This document shows, one piece after another, positions 23,035 to 32,576 of a stretch of 64,000 nt of DNA. A program made the translations under genes and the position numbers. Location: NCBI GenBank assembly GCA_938074325.1, contig CALJFZ010000015.1, positions 62,001 to 126,000 of the forward strand, given 5' to 3'. This DNA is from an uncultured Flavobacteriales bacterium (GTDB lineage: Bacteria > Bacteroidota > Bacteroidia > Flavobacteriales_D > Sanyastnellaceae). Position 1 is the first letter of the stretch. Every line of letters begins with the position of its first letter. Below the pieces are notes generated by a model. It ran no database searches. It saw only the letters and a program-made list of their open reading frames with translations, and was not told the DNA's origin.

Positions 23035-24603
23035 ATGCAGAGAACTCCACGCATCCTTTGGGCCGACGACGAAATTGACTTGCTCAAGCCCCACTTGTTG
23101 TTTCTCGAGGGCAAAGGGTTTCACGTTACCGCCGTCAACAGCGGCGTTGAGGCATTGGAAAAGCTGGGAGTGGAGGTGTTTGACTTGGTGTTTCTTGATG
23201 AGCAAATGCCCGGGTTAAACGGATTGGAAACCCTCGCGCGCATCAAGGATCAAAGGCCCCATTTGCCGGTTATCATGATCACGAAGAGCGAGGAGGAACA
23301 CATCATGGAAGAGGCCATCGGGTCTAAAATCAGCGATTACCTGATCAAGCCGGTGAACCCCAATCAAATCTTGCTGGCGATCAAGAAAAACTTGGATGAA
23401 CGTCGGCTCGTCAGCGAGAAGGCGATGTCGGATTACCAGCGCGAATTCCGAGAGATTTCCATGCAATTGATGGACCGTCTCGATGCATCGGACTGGACAT
23501 CCATTTTTCAGCGGCTCATTCATTGGAAATTGGAGTTGGAGCAATCTGAAGATGCGGGCATGACCGATATACTGGACATGCAATTCAAGGATGCCAACCG
23601 TCAGTTTGCGAAATTCTACGAATCGAATTATGCCGACTGGATGGCCGGTCCAGGGGAGGAGACTCCTTTGCTCTCCCACCGGTTGCTTCCTCAGAAATTG
23701 CCGCGCATGTGGTCTGAGGTAGGCGACGATCGCCCTGTGTACCTCGTCGTGATTGACAACCTGCGGTTGGACCAGTGGAAAATGATTGAGCCGCTGCTGC
23801 TGAATCGGTTCCGCATCGCTCGCAACGAGACGTACTTCTCCATGTTGCCCACCGCCACGCAGTATGCACGGAATGCACTGTTTGCCGGGATGTCGCCTGC
23901 GGAAATTGCCCGGGTGTACCCGCAGCATTGGGTGGGTGAAGAGGAGGAAGGCAGCAAGAATAAATTCGAAGGTGAATTGTTCCAGGCGTTGCTCAACCGG
24001 ATGAATTTCGAAGGCAAATCATCCTACCACAAGATCACCAACCTCGCCGCGGGCAAGAAGATGGTCGACCAATTCCACCAAACCCACGGCAATGCAATGA
24101 CAGCGGTGGTGTACAATTTCGTCGACATGTTGTCCCATGCACGAACCGAGATGGATGTGTTGAAAGAACTGGCGGAGGACGAAGCGGCTTACCGTTCCTT
24201 GACGCTGTCGTGGTTCGAGCACAGCGCCCTCAAGGAATTGCTCAATCTGATGGCCGATCGAGGAGCTCGGGTGATCATCACAACGGACCACGGCACCATA
24301 CGTGTGGGCAATCCGTTGAAGGTTAAAGGCGAACGAAGCACGAACACCAACCTACGCTACAAGGTGGGCAGGAACTTGGGTTATGCGGCAAACGAAGTCT
24401 TCGAGGTGCGGCAGCCGGAGGAGGTGGGATTGCCACGCCCCAATGTGAGCAGCGCCTACATCTTTGCGCGGGAAGATGATTTTTTGGTCTATCCGAATAA
24501 CTACAACCACTTCGCCCAAAACTTCAGAGACACCTTCCAGCACGGCGGCATTTCACTGGAGGAAGTGATCATTCCTTGGGTCGAATTGGACCCCATATCC
24601 TGA
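23035..24603 (+). CDS. porX: T9SS response regulator PorX (REC-PglZ)
   Basis: PorX is the response regulator that controls T9SS gene expression with the kinase PorY and the sigma factor SigP in Porphyromonas, and it is conserved in flavobacteria. Seen: a receiver domain at 5-120 with acidic pair D11-D12, phospho-acceptor D55 (VFLDEQMPG), T83 and K105; a helical linker; then a PglZ alkaline-phosphatase-like domain (VIDNLRLDQW, LPTATQYARNALF, ITTDHGTIRVGNP, HGGISLEEVIIPW) whose Asp, Thr and His residues fit metal and substrate binding. There is no DNA-binding domain. The cognate kinase is not in the window. The tsaE gene begins 4 bases after the stop. Confidence 0.94.
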   Translation: MQRTPRILWADDEIDLLKPHLLFLEGKGFHVTAVNSGVEALEKLGVEVFDLVFLDEQMPGLNGLETLARIKDQRPHLPVIMITKSEEEHIMEEAIGSKISDYLIKPVNPNQILLAIKKNLDERRLVSEKAMSDYQREFREISMQLMDRLDASDWTSIFQRLIHWKLELEQSEDAGMTDILDMQFKDANRQFAKFYESNYADWMAGPGEETPLLSHRLLPQKLPRMWSEVGDDRPVYLVVIDNLRLDQWKMIEPLLLNRFRIARNETYFSMLPTATQYARNALFAGMSPAEIARVYPQHWVGEEEEGSKNKFEGELFQALLNRMNFEGKSSYHKITNLAAGKKMVDQFHQTHGNAMTAVVYNFVDMLSHARTEMDVLKELAEDEAAYRSLTLSWFEHSALKELLNLMADRGARVIITTDHGTIRVGNPLKVKGERSTNTNLRYKVGRNLGYAANEVFEVRQPEEVGLPRPNVSSAYIFAREDDFLVYPNNYNHFAQNFRDTFQHGGISLEEVIIPWVELDPIS

Positions 24604-24607
24604 GCAA

Positions 24608-25102
24608 ATGAGCGCAACGCACGGATTGAAAGAAATTTGGCGGTCCGGCCGATTCCGGTTGGCCGATTTGCCCTCAGTAGCTGACGCATTGGTGCAGGAG
24701 TTAACAGGTGTGCTGCCCGGTTCAAAAGACGAGGTCATTCCCACCGGAGTGGTGGCTCTTCAGGGACAGATGGGTGCCGGTAAAACCACCTTGGTCAAGG
24801 CGGTGTGTGCGGCTTGGAGTGTGAAGGAGGATGCGGTGAGTCCCACGTTCGGACTCATCCAGTGTTACAACCGCCAAGGCAAGCCCATTTATCATTTGGA
24901 CCTCTACCGCCTCAAGCACGAAGAGGAAGCCTGGGATTTGGGCCTTACGGAGTATTTCGACGGCGAAGCATTGAACTTTGTGGAGTGGCCTGAGCAAGCC
25001 CCGGGTTTGCTGCCAGCAGACGCCGTTTTGCTCGAGGTACACGTGCACGGGTTGCAGCACGATGGCGAACGTGAACTGATTCTTTCGCGCCCGGCGTCCT
25101 AA
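24608..25102 (+). CDS. tsaE: tRNA threonylcarbamoyladenosine ATPase TsaE
   Basis: TsaE is the ATPase of the TsaBDE complex that makes t6A at position 37 of ANN-reading tRNAs. Seen: Walker A GQMGAGKTTLVK, switch SPTFGLIQCY, HLDLYRLKHEEEAWDLG and NFVEWPEQAPGLLP, all family marks. At 164 residues it is slightly longer than usual because of some 25 extra N-terminal residues. It follows porX by 4 bases and so is probably translated from the same message, though the two have no known functional link. Confidence 0.94.
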   Translation: MSATHGLKEIWRSGRFRLADLPSVADALVQELTGVLPGSKDEVIPTGVVALQGQMGAGKTTLVKAVCAAWSVKEDAVSPTFGLIQCYNRQGKPIYHLDLYRLKHEEEAWDLGLTEYFDGEALNFVEWPEQAPGLLPADAVLLEVHVHGLQHDGERELILSRPAS

Positions 25103-25131
25103 ACGCGTGGGATGTAGTATTTTGGGCACCG

Positions 25132-26349
25132 ATGAGTGACAACAGCAAACGGATACAATCGCTTGCACGGGAGGCGGCCTTGCTTCCTCAAGAAGAGATG
25201 CTTCAGATCTCCGAGCGAACGAGCGAATTGGTCATCGGCATACCGAAAGAGGAGAGTTTTCAGGAGAAGCGCGTTGCTTTGGTCCCTGAGGCTGTCGCAC
25301 TTTTGGTTGCGCGCGGTCATCAAGTATTGGTGGAGTCAGGCGCTGGAGCGCAGGCGCATTACCAAGATTCTGATTACAGCGAATCCGGTGCACGCATCGT
25401 TTACGACCGCCGTCAGGTATTTCAGACGGGCATGGTCATCAAGGTAGAGCCTCCAACGCTTGAAGAGGTCGCGTTGATGGGCATGCGCCAAACCCTCATC
25501 AGTGCGCTGCAGTGGACGGTGCAGTCCGAAGGCGTGCTCGAGGCTTTGGCCAAGAAAAAGACAACCGCAATTGCGTGGGATTTCTTGCAAAACGCCAACG
25601 GCATCTTTCCATTGGTTCGTGCGATGGGCGAGATCGCAGGTAATTCTTCCGTGCTCATTGCAGGTGATTTGTTGGCTGGACCTGAGGGCCGCGGTACGTT
25701 GTTCGGTGGAGTGAGCGGAGTGCGTCCGACCGAGGTCGTCATCATCGGAGCCGGCACCGTGGGCGAATTTGCGGCGCGTGCTGCCATTGGATTGGGAGCG
25801 ACGGTCAAGGTGTTTGATAATAGCCCTCACCGCTTGATCCGGCTGCAGAATGCACTGGGCCAACGCTTGTGGACTTCGACGGTTCAGCCTTCTGTTTTGC
25901 AGGAGGCCTTGAAGACAGCGGATGTTGCAATCGGGGCCATTCGCGGTACCGGTCAACGTGCGCCGCTGGTCGTTTCAGAGCCCATGGTGGCCGGGATGCG
26001 CCGGGGCACGGTGATCGTGGACGTTACCATCGACCGGGGCGGATGCTTCGAGACCAGTCGGGTCACCTCCCACGAACGCCCGACGTTCACGGAATTGGAT
26101 GTCATCCACTATTGCGTACCGAACATGCCGTCCCGTGTGAGCCGAACCGCGTCCAAGGCATTGAGCAACATCATGGCGCCCATGCTGCTCGAATTTGCAG
26201 CAGACGGAGGCGTGGAGGCGTCCATTCGCAAGAACATGTTTGCGCGCTCAGGCGTCTACATGTTCAACGGCAACGTCACCCATCACGGCTTGGCGGAGGA
26301 AGCGGGGTTGGGCTTCAAGGATTTGGACCTGCTGTTGACGACATTCTAA
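25132..26349 (+). CDS. Alanine dehydrogenase-like protein (AlaDH/PNT family)
   Basis: A cytosolic NAD-linked enzyme of the alanine dehydrogenase/transhydrogenase family, commonly annotated alanine dehydrogenase. Seen: an extra N-terminal helix of about 33 residues, then GIPKEE and R47 (QEKRVALVPEAV), K104 (VIKVEPP), Rossmann VIIGAGTVGEFAARAA, and DVTIDRGGCFE with D301 plus YCVPNMPSRVSRTAS, matching catalytic Arg, Lys and Asp of AlaDH. However the LHL box that holds the catalytic His in studied enzymes reads LQW (Q127). I recall similar Bacteroidota proteins with a non-His residue there. It may act on another substrate. A TATTTTGG stretch 6 bases before the ATG is a weak promoter candidate. 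It converges on mutS. Confidence 0.82.
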   Translation: MSDNSKRIQSLAREAALLPQEEMLQISERTSELVIGIPKEESFQEKRVALVPEAVALLVARGHQVLVESGAGAQAHYQDSDYSESGARIVYDRRQVFQTGMVIKVEPPTLEEVALMGMRQTLISALQWTVQSEGVLEALAKKKTTAIAWDFLQNANGIFPLVRAMGEIAGNSSVLIAGDLLAGPEGRGTLFGGVSGVRPTEVVIIGAGTVGEFAARAAIGLGATVKVFDNSPHRLIRLQNALGQRLWTSTVQPSVLQEALKTADVAIGAIRGTGQRAPLVVSEPMVAGMRRGTVIVDVTIDRGGCFETSRVTSHERPTFTELDVIHYCVPNMPSRVSRTASKALSNIMAPMLLEFAADGGVEASIRKNMFARSGVYMFNGNVTHHGLAEEAGLGFKDLDLLLTTF

Positions 26350-26365
26350 ACGCGGGTCAAGGCGT

Positions 26366-28978
26366 CTAACCGGCACTTCCCGATACGACCTTTTGGATTT
26401 CATTGAGTTTCATCAAAGCCTGAACAGGGGTGAGGTTGTTGATGTCCAGGTCCAAGATTTGCTCCCGAACCTGCTCCAAGACGGGGTCATCTAGCTGGAA
26501 AAAGCTCAATTGAACATCGGAGGCCATCGGAAGCGCTGACGCCTCAGCAGATGGGCCGTTGTCTCCGTCCAGCTGTTTTCGGCTGGATTCGAGTTGTTTC
26601 AAGACTTCCGTTGCCCGTCTCACGATTCCTTTAGGCATGCCGGCCAGCTGAGCCACGTGAATGCCGAAGGAGTGATTGCTCCCACCTTGTGCCAGTTTAC
26701 GCAGGAAAATGATCTTATCATCGACCTCCTTGACGGTTACGTTGAGGTTTACAATGCGGTGAAACCGCTCCTGCATGGCGTTCAACTCGTGGTAGTGCGT
26801 GGCGAAAAGCGTAAGGGCCTTGTTCGTGTTTTCGTGCAAGTACTCCGCGATGGACCAAGCAATGCTCACTCCGTCGTAGGTACTCGTACCGCGTCCGATC
26901 TCGTCCAGCAAAACCAAACTTCGCTGCGTGAGGTTATTTAAGATGGCCGCGGTCTCGTTCATCTCTACCATGAAGGTGGATTCACCGGAGGAGATGTTAT
27001 CCGATGCGCCCACGCGGGTGAAGATTCGGTCGAGGATGCCGAGGTCAACGGAGGTCGCCGGCACAAATCCGCCCATTTGCGCCATGAGGCTGATCAAAGC
27101 CGTCTGACGGAGCAGCGCTGATTTACCGGCCATGTTCGGTCCGGTAATCATCAAGATCTGATTGCTATCCGGATGAAGGGTGACGTCGTTTGAAATGTAG
27201 GTCTCTCCCGGTTTCAAGGCCTTTTCAATGACGGGGTGACGCCCGTTCTTGATTTGAATGCCTGTTTCCTCGGTGAGCCGGGGCCGCACGTAATTGTTGT
27301 CAATGGCGATCTGAGCCAAGCCGGTCAAAGCGTCGAGTGCTCCGATGACCTGAGCATTTTGTTGAAGCTCTGCGATGGATTCGCCGGTCTCCTTGACGAG
27401 GGATTGGAAGCACGCCAATTCGAGCGTGGCAGATCGTTCCTGCGCATCCAAAATTTTGCTCTCAAGGACTTTAAGCTCTTCTGTGATGTAGCGCTCCGCT
27501 TGGGTCAGCGTCTGCTTGCGGATCCACTCTTCAGGTACTTTGTCTTTGTGTGTGTTCCGAACTTCCAAGTAGTATCCGAAAACTTGGTTGTAGGCGATTT
27601 TCAGGGAGGAAATCCCGGTTCGCTCCATCTCCCGTTCACATATCTTGTCCAGCGCAGCCTGGGCATTGGATTTCAAGGCACGCAACTCGTCCAACTCTGC
27701 GTGGACTCCGGATTGGATGACTTGACCTTTCGACGGGTTGATAGGTGGTTCTTCGACCAATTCGTCTCGCAGCCTTTGCAGCAGGCCATCGCAGGGTGCA
27801 AGGCGCTCGAGGTAGGGGAGCAGCGCATCTTCACCGGCCGCCAGCGTCGCGATGGCTTGAACACATTCCAATCCCTTCCGCAATTGCCCGAGCTCTCGGG
27901 GATTGATGCGGCCCGTGCTCGCTTTCGAGGCAAGCCGTTCAAGGTCTCCCGTAGACCGAAACACCCCTTGAAATCCCGAGCGCAGTTCTTCTTGTTCGTT
28001 CAAGCAGTCTACAGCGTCTAGCCGTTCATTGATGCGCCCCACATCGGTTAGGGGCATGATCAACCAACGGCGCAGCATGCGAGCGCCCATGGGCGATCCT
28101 GTTCGGTCAATGGTCTGGGCCAATGATTTGCCGTCGGGGTGGTTGGGTTGAACCAATTCGAGGTTCCGAATCGTGAACCGATCCATCCACAAAATGCCGT
28201 CCTCCCGCAAGGTTCGGAGGGTCCGAACATGGCGCGGTCGCTCGTGCTTGGCGTGATCGAGGTAATGGAGAACGGCTCCAGAAGTGAGCAGTGCCAAAGG
28301 TCTGTCATCTAGTTGAAAACCCTTGAGGCTCTGATTTTCAAATTGCTTCTGAACGCGTTCAGCCGCGTAGTCCGGCTTGAACACCCAATCATCCAGACGG
28401 CTTATGTGCCAGTCACTGCCAAAGGAATCGAGAAAAGCGGAAGCCTGATTCTTGAGTACGAGCACTTCGGCTGGTTGGTGGGCGCGCAATAGGCGGTCGA
28501 TCAGGGTTTGCGGTCCCTCTGCTGTCGCAAAATCACCTGTCGAAATATCGAGCAGCGCCAATCCATAGTTCGCTTTCTCCCAATACACGGCTGCGAGGTA
28601 ATTATCCGTGCGAGCGTTGAGTACTTGGTCGTGAAATGCGACTCCGGGAGTGACCAATTCCGTGACCCCTCGCTTGACGATTCCAACTGCTTTTTTCGGG
28701 TCCTCAAGTTGATCGCACACCGCAACACGGTGACCGGCTCGCACCAATTTTGGAAGGTAAGTGTCCAGTGAATGGTGAGGGAAGCCTGCCAATTCAATTT
28801 CGCTCGCACTACCATTGCCACGTTTGGTCAAAACGATGTCGAGCACCCCAGCGGCCTTGACAGCATCTTCACCAAATGTCTCGTAAAAGTCACCCACACG
28901 GAAAAGCAGCAACGCGTCAGGGTACTCGGCCTTGACCCGATTGTATTGCTGCATGAGGGGTGTCGCTTTCTTGGCCAT
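26366..28978 (-). CDS. mutS: DNA mismatch repair protein MutS
   Basis: MutS recognises mismatches and starts repair. Seen: mismatch-binding Phe-x-Glu in GDFYETFGED near residue 30, connector and core domains, clamp region, Walker A TGPNMAGKSALLRQ, the STFMVEM signature, Walker B LVLLDEIGRGTSTYDG and ATHYHEL. At 870 residues it is a full-length MutS1. Its ATG lies 5 bases after the clpX stop, so it is the last gene of the tig-clpP-clpX-mutS row. The joining of mutS to the Clp genes is an operon fact without known functional meaning. Confidence 0.98.
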   Translation of the reverse strand: MAKKATPLMQQYNRVKAEYPDALLLFRVGDFYETFGEDAVKAAGVLDIVLTKRGNGSASEIELAGFPHHSLDTYLPKLVRAGHRVAVCDQLEDPKKAVGIVKRGVTELVTPGVAFHDQVLNARTDNYLAAVYWEKANYGLALLDISTGDFATAEGPQTLIDRLLRAHQPAEVLVLKNQASAFLDSFGSDWHISRLDDWVFKPDYAAERVQKQFENQSLKGFQLDDRPLALLTSGAVLHYLDHAKHERPRHVRTLRTLREDGILWMDRFTIRNLELVQPNHPDGKSLAQTIDRTGSPMGARMLRRWLIMPLTDVGRINERLDAVDCLNEQEELRSGFQGVFRSTGDLERLASKASTGRINPRELGQLRKGLECVQAIATLAAGEDALLPYLERLAPCDGLLQRLRDELVEEPPINPSKGQVIQSGVHAELDELRALKSNAQAALDKICEREMERTGISSLKIAYNQVFGYYLEVRNTHKDKVPEEWIRKQTLTQAERYITEELKVLESKILDAQERSATLELACFQSLVKETGESIAELQQNAQVIGALDALTGLAQIAIDNNYVRPRLTEETGIQIKNGRHPVIEKALKPGETYISNDVTLHPDSNQILMITGPNMAGKSALLRQTALISLMAQMGGFVPATSVDLGILDRIFTRVGASDNISSGESTFMVEMNETAAILNNLTQRSLVLLDEIGRGTSTYDGVSIAWSIAEYLHENTNKALTLFATHYHELNAMQERFHRIVNLNVTVKEVDDKIIFLRKLAQGGSNHSFGIHVAQLAGMPKGIVRRATEVLKQLESSRKQLDGDNGPSAEASALPMASDVQLSFFQLDDPVLEQVREQILDLDINNLTPVQALMKLNEIQKVVSGSAG

Positions 28979-28983
28979 GGGGA

Positions 28984-30198
28984 TTAGGCCACGCGTAACC
29001 CAGACTGCTGATTGTCGGTGAAGTGTTTTTCGGCAAATGCTCGGGTGACCGTCAATTCCTTTTGGTCGGTTCCGGGCATTTCAAACATGGCGTCATTGAG
29101 AACGGCTTCCATGATGCTGCGCAATCCGCGTGCACCCAGCTTGAATTCGACGGCTTTTTCGACCATGTAGTCCAGTCCGGAGGCGTCGAACTTGAGGTCG
29201 ATTCCGTCCATTTTGAACAGCTCGATGTACTGCTTGCACAAGGCGTTTTTCGGCTCTGTCAAAATTTGACGCAGCGCTGCGGCATCAAGGGGATTCAAAT
29301 GGGTGAACACGGGGAAACGGCCAATGAGTTCGGGGATCAAGCCGAATGACTTGAGGTCCGCGGGGGCGGCGTATTGCAGCAGGTTTTCGTCGTCGATGTG
29401 GTCTTCATCGGTTTGGTAACCGATGGATGCTCGGTTGACCCGGCGTTCGATGATCTTCTCAATGCCCGCAAAGGCACCACCACAAATGAACAGGATGTTC
29501 TTGGTGTTGATGGTGATGAGTTTTTGCTCCGGATGCTTTCGTCCGCCTTGTGGAGGAACACTCACTTCAGCGCCCTCGAGCAATTTCAGTAGGGCTTGTT
29601 GCACACCTTCTCCGCTCACATCTCGGGTAATCGATGGGTTGTCGCTTTTCCGTGCAATCTTATCCACCTCGTCGATAAATACGATGCCACGCTCCGTCTG
29701 TTCGACATTGTAATCCGCCGCTTGCAACAGGCGGGAAAGTACGCTCTCGACGTCCTCACCCACGTATCCAGCTTCGGTCAATACAGTGGCGTCGGCAATG
29801 CAAAACGGTACATCCAACATCCGGGCAATGGTCCGTGCCAGCAGGGTTTTACCTGTCCCTGTTTCGCCCAACAAGATCACATTCGACTTGTCGATTTCCA
29901 CGTCCTCGCTGGACGTCGGGTTCAGAATGCGCTTGTAGTGATTGTACACCGCAACACTGATGGTTTTTTTGGCTTCCTCTTGACCGATGACATAGGTGTC
30001 CAAGTGGTTCTTGATCTCCTTCGGAAGTTTGAGTTGGAAGGACGCCTCAGCCGGGGAAGTCTTCTTCTCCTCGCGCAAAATTCCATCCGCTTGCTCGATG
30101 CAGTGGTCACAGATGTGTCCGGTCACGCCAGCAATGAGGACATCGACGTCTTCTTTGCTGCGGCCGCAGAATGAACAATGGATGGGGGTGTTGCTCAT
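28984..30198 (-). CDS. clpX: ATP-dependent Clp protease ATP-binding subunit ClpX
   Basis: ClpX is the AAA+ unfoldase that feeds substrates into ClpP. Seen: an N-terminal C4 zinc domain ([14 protein letters not shown] then CDHC), Walker [15 protein letters not shown], Walker [11 protein letters not shown], the pore and arginine-finger region ([12 protein letters not shown]) and C-terminal [14 protein letters not shown]. 404 residues, normal. It follows clpP by 8 bases and precedes mutS by 5. Confidence 0.98.
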   Translation of the reverse strand: MSNTPIHCSFCGRSKEDVDVLIAGVTGHICDHCIEQADGILREEKKTSPAEASFQLKLPKEIKNHLDTYVIGQEEAKKTISVAVYNHYKRILNPTSSEDVEIDKSNVILLGETGTGKTLLARTIARMLDVPFCIADATVLTEAGYVGEDVESVLSRLLQAADYNVEQTERGIVFIDEVDKIARKSDNPSITRDVSGEGVQQALLKLLEGAEVSVPPQGGRKHPEQKLITINTKNILFICGGAFAGIEKIIERRVNRASIGYQTDEDHIDDENLLQYAAPADLKSFGLIPELIGRFPVFTHLNPLDAAALRQILTEPKNALCKQYIELFKMDGIDLKFDASGLDYMVEKAVEFKLGARGLRSIMEAVLNDAMFEMPGTDQKELTVTRAFAEKHFTDNQQSGLRVA

Positions 30199-30206
30199 GG
30201 TGGGAA

Positions 30207-30884
30207 TTACTTGCGCTCGAGCACCTCGTCGATCATGCCGTACTCTTTTGCTTCAGCGGCAATCATCCAGTAATCACGGTCAGAATCGTTCCAAACCTTC
30301 TTCTCGGTTTGTCCGCTGTGGTTGGCGATGATGGCGTAAAGTTCTTTCTTGAGCTTTTGGATTTCGCGGGCTGTGATTTCGATGTCTGAAGCTTGACCGC
30401 TTGCACCGCCGAGTGGCTGGTGGATCATGACACGGCTGTGCTTTAACCCGGTGCGTTTTCCTGCAGCGCCTGCACAGAGCAAAACCGCCCCCATAGAAGC
30501 CGCCATACCTGTGCAGATGGTAGCAACATCTGGTCGGATGTACTGCATGGTGTCGTAAATACCCAATCCTGCATAGACCGATCCGCCAGGACTGTTGACG
30601 TAAATCTGGATGTCCTTGCTCGCATCCGTCGACTCCAAGAACAAGAGTTGCGCTTGGATGATGTTCGCGATGTAATCGTCGATGCCGGTGCCCAAGAAGA
30701 TGATGCGGTCCGCCATGAGGCGTGAGAACACATCGACTTCACGGAAGGGCATCTGGCGCTCTTCGATGACGGTACGGGTCAGGTTTTCAGCACCGTAGGC
30801 ATGCGAGATGTAATCCCGCACGGTTTGGCTGCTCATGCCGCGGTCCTTCACCGCGTATTTGAGGAATTCGTTGCGATCGGTCAT
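30207..30884 (-). CDS. clpP: ATP-dependent Clp protease proteolytic subunit ClpP
   Basis: ClpP is the serine protease chamber of the ClpXP machine. Seen: catalytic Ser in [11 protein letters not shown], His in [11 protein letters not shown], the Asp after it, and [11 protein letters not shown]; 225 residues with a short N-terminal part before [17 protein letters not shown]. It begins at the ATG at 30884. A TACTTTTA box, one base from the promoter consensus, ends 4 bases before the ATG, so an internal leaderless promoter is possible although tig lies 110 bases upstream in the same direction. Confidence 0.97.
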   Translation of the reverse strand: MTDRNEFLKYAVKDRGMSSQTVRDYISHAYGAENLTRTVIEERQMPFREVDVFSRLMADRIIFLGTGIDDYIANIIQAQLLFLESTDASKDIQIYVNSPGGSVYAGLGIYDTMQYIRPDVATICTGMAASMGAVLLCAGAAGKRTGLKHSRVMIHQPLGGASGQASDIEITAREIQKLKKELYAIIANHSGQTEKKVWNDSDRDYWMIAAEAKEYGMIDEVLERK

Positions 30885-30994
30885 GTCATAAAAGTACAGA
30901 CGATTCCCTTTCTCGGCGCGCCAATTTGCGCCCGATTAGCCATGTTTTGTGAACGATAGTTCTTGATAAATCTCGCCCAGCTTTGGAAGTCGGC

Positions 30995-32350
30995 TTAGCG
31001 AACTTCTGCAGCAACCTTGGCAAAATCGTCGAACGAGACGCTCTTGTCTTTGATGGTCACGCGTGGCTTCAGGTTGTCCACGACTTTGCGCTCGATGACG
31101 ATGTCCGCAATGCGGCGGCGCTCGTCATCATTGGCCAAAGCGTTCTTCGCGAAGTTGTCCAGCATTTCACCTTCCAACGGCATACCATATTGGGCGTATT
31201 GTGCTCCGATGACCTTCTTGGCCTCATCCTCCAATTCTTCGCCCGACACGCGCATGTCGGCGTCTTTCATCACAGCCTGTTGGAGCAACTGCCAACGCAT
31301 AGAATCTGCATAGCTCGGGTACTCCTTTTCCAACTGCTCTTCGGTAAGCGGATTCTCGTTGTTCATCTGAATCCAGCGCTTCAAGAAGGCGTCGGGCATC
31401 TTGATTTTCAAGTGCTCGATGAGATCTACGACAAATCGGCGACGGAAAATGTGTTCGGCGTCGCGGTCGAATTGCGCGGTGAGCTCTTCTGCGACCTTCT
31501 CGCGGAAATCTTTCTCCGTGCTTACGACGTCTTTTCCGAGGACTTTATCCCAAAGGCTTTGGACGTTCTCTGCGGGGGTGAGTCGCTTGATTTCTTTGAC
31601 TTCAAAACGGAACTGACCCTTCAAATCGTGGACTTGTTCGTGGGTGATGCCGAGCATCTTCCCGAGGTCATCGTGCCCATGTGAAACTTTGTGAGGATCG
31701 ACGTCGAACGTGTCGCCAACTTTGGCGCCGGTCAAAGCCTTGCGGGCTTTCTTGTCGTCGAGGTGTTCGAGGGCGATGTTGGAATCGCTCTCAATCCCAC
31801 CTTCTAACGGTTCGCCACCATCGTTCAATTGGGTAAAGTGGCCGATGAGCAGGTCGGTGTCTGAAGCGACTTCTTGTTCGCTAATGGACCCATGGCGACG
31901 GGTGTGGTCGGTGACGGCTGCTTCGATTGCTTTTTTGTCCACCTTGATCACGTGGCGGGTGAACTTCGCGCTGCGGCCAAAGTTCAAATCAATCTCTGGC
32001 GCCAGACCGATCTCATAAGCAAAGGTGAAGTTCTCGGGCTTTTCCCAATCCCCAGAAGCTTCTGTGCTGGTCTCAGGGATGGGGTTCCCGAGGATTTCGA
32101 GGTTCTCTTTGTTGATGTATGCGCTCAGTTCTTCTGAGATGATTTTGTTCATCTCATCGGCAAGCACCGGTGCTGCGTACTGTTTCCGAATCAACGCCAT
32201 CGGCGCCTTTCCCTTCCGAAATCCAGGGTAGGTTGAGCTTTTGCGGTAATCGTTGAGGATTTTTTCAACGCGGGACTCGTAGTCCGCGGGTTCCACTGTT
32301 ACGGTCAGACGAGCGGTAAGCTCGTCGATGGTATTGCGATCGATTTGCAT
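30995..32350 (-). CDS. tig: Trigger factor
   Basis: A ribosome-bound chaperone that receives nascent chains. Seen: N-terminal ribosome-docking loop with GFRKGKAPMALIRKQY, a middle domain at about 150-250 that sits where the FKBP-type PPIase normally lies but has an altered pattern (VASDTDLLIGHFTQL ... FDVDPHKVSHGHDDLGKML), and a long helical C-terminal cradle. At 451 residues it matches Bacteroidota trigger factors. The PPIase activity may be lost, as in other members of the phylum; I infer this only from the weak motif. It heads the tig-clpP-clpX-mutS row and lies 86 bases after tRNA-Leu on the same strand. Confidence 0.93.
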   Translation of the reverse strand: MQIDRNTIDELTARLTVTVEPADYESRVEKILNDYRKSSTYPGFRKGKAPMALIRKQYAAPVLADEMNKIISEELSAYINKENLEILGNPIPETSTEASGDWEKPENFTFAYEIGLAPEIDLNFGRSAKFTRHVIKVDKKAIEAAVTDHTRRHGSISEQEVASDTDLLIGHFTQLNDGGEPLEGGIESDSNIALEHLDDKKARKALTGAKVGDTFDVDPHKVSHGHDDLGKMLGITHEQVHDLKGQFRFEVKEIKRLTPAENVQSLWDKVLGKDVVSTEKDFREKVAEELTAQFDRDAEHIFRRRFVVDLIEHLKIKMPDAFLKRWIQMNNENPLTEEQLEKEYPSYADSMRWQLLQQAVMKDADMRVSGEELEDEAKKVIGAQYAQYGMPLEGEMLDNFAKNALANDDERRRIADIVIERKVVDNLKPRVTIKDKSVSFDDFAKVAAEVR

Positions 32351-32436
32351 GTGCGATATAAGAAAGCCCTTGAGGTGACGTTAACTAATCCGGATGGGCT
32401 GTTTTCAAGCGTTTTTGGTCTTTGCCTTCCTGTTGG

Positions 32437-32518
32437 TGCGGGTGGAGGGACTCGAACCCACACGCCTCGCGGCACTGGATCCTAAATCCAGCGTGTCTAC
32501 CAATTTCACCACACCCGC
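32437..32518 (-). tRNA. tRNA-Leu (UAG anticodon)
   Basis: Read on the minus strand: acceptor stem GCGGGTG paired with CACCCGC and discriminator A, D arm with GGTAGACA, anticodon stem CTGGA/TCCAG around loop TTTAGGA (anticodon TAG), a long variable arm (class II, GCCGCGAGGC) and T loop TTCGAGT. The T stem has one apparent T-T mismatch. CCA is not encoded. A TACCTTTG promoter box lies 17 bases upstream. It may be co-transcribed with tig, since no terminator hairpin is seen between them. Confidence 0.97.
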
Positions 32519-32535
32519 CCAATCAGAAAGGGGTG

Positions 32536-32543
32536 CAAAGGTA
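32536..32543 (-). promoter_or_regulatory. Predicted -7 box for tRNA-Leu
   Basis: TACCTTTG followed by CA on the minus strand, an exact TAnnTTTG match, ends 17 bases before the mature tRNA 5' end, which gives a precursor leader of about 10 bases. Confidence 0.65.
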
Positions 32544-32576
32544 GGAATACGGATATTTGGATGGAACTTACGTCCC

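Noticed and set aside
27236-28021. Open frame of 261 codons antisense to mutS
   Set aside because: mutS is full length and intact, and the antisense product resembles no protein family.
32394-32576. Upstream extension of the OstA-like gene across tRNA-Leu
   Set aside because: It would be translated from antisense tRNA sequence; the ATG at 32577 starts a proper signal peptide.
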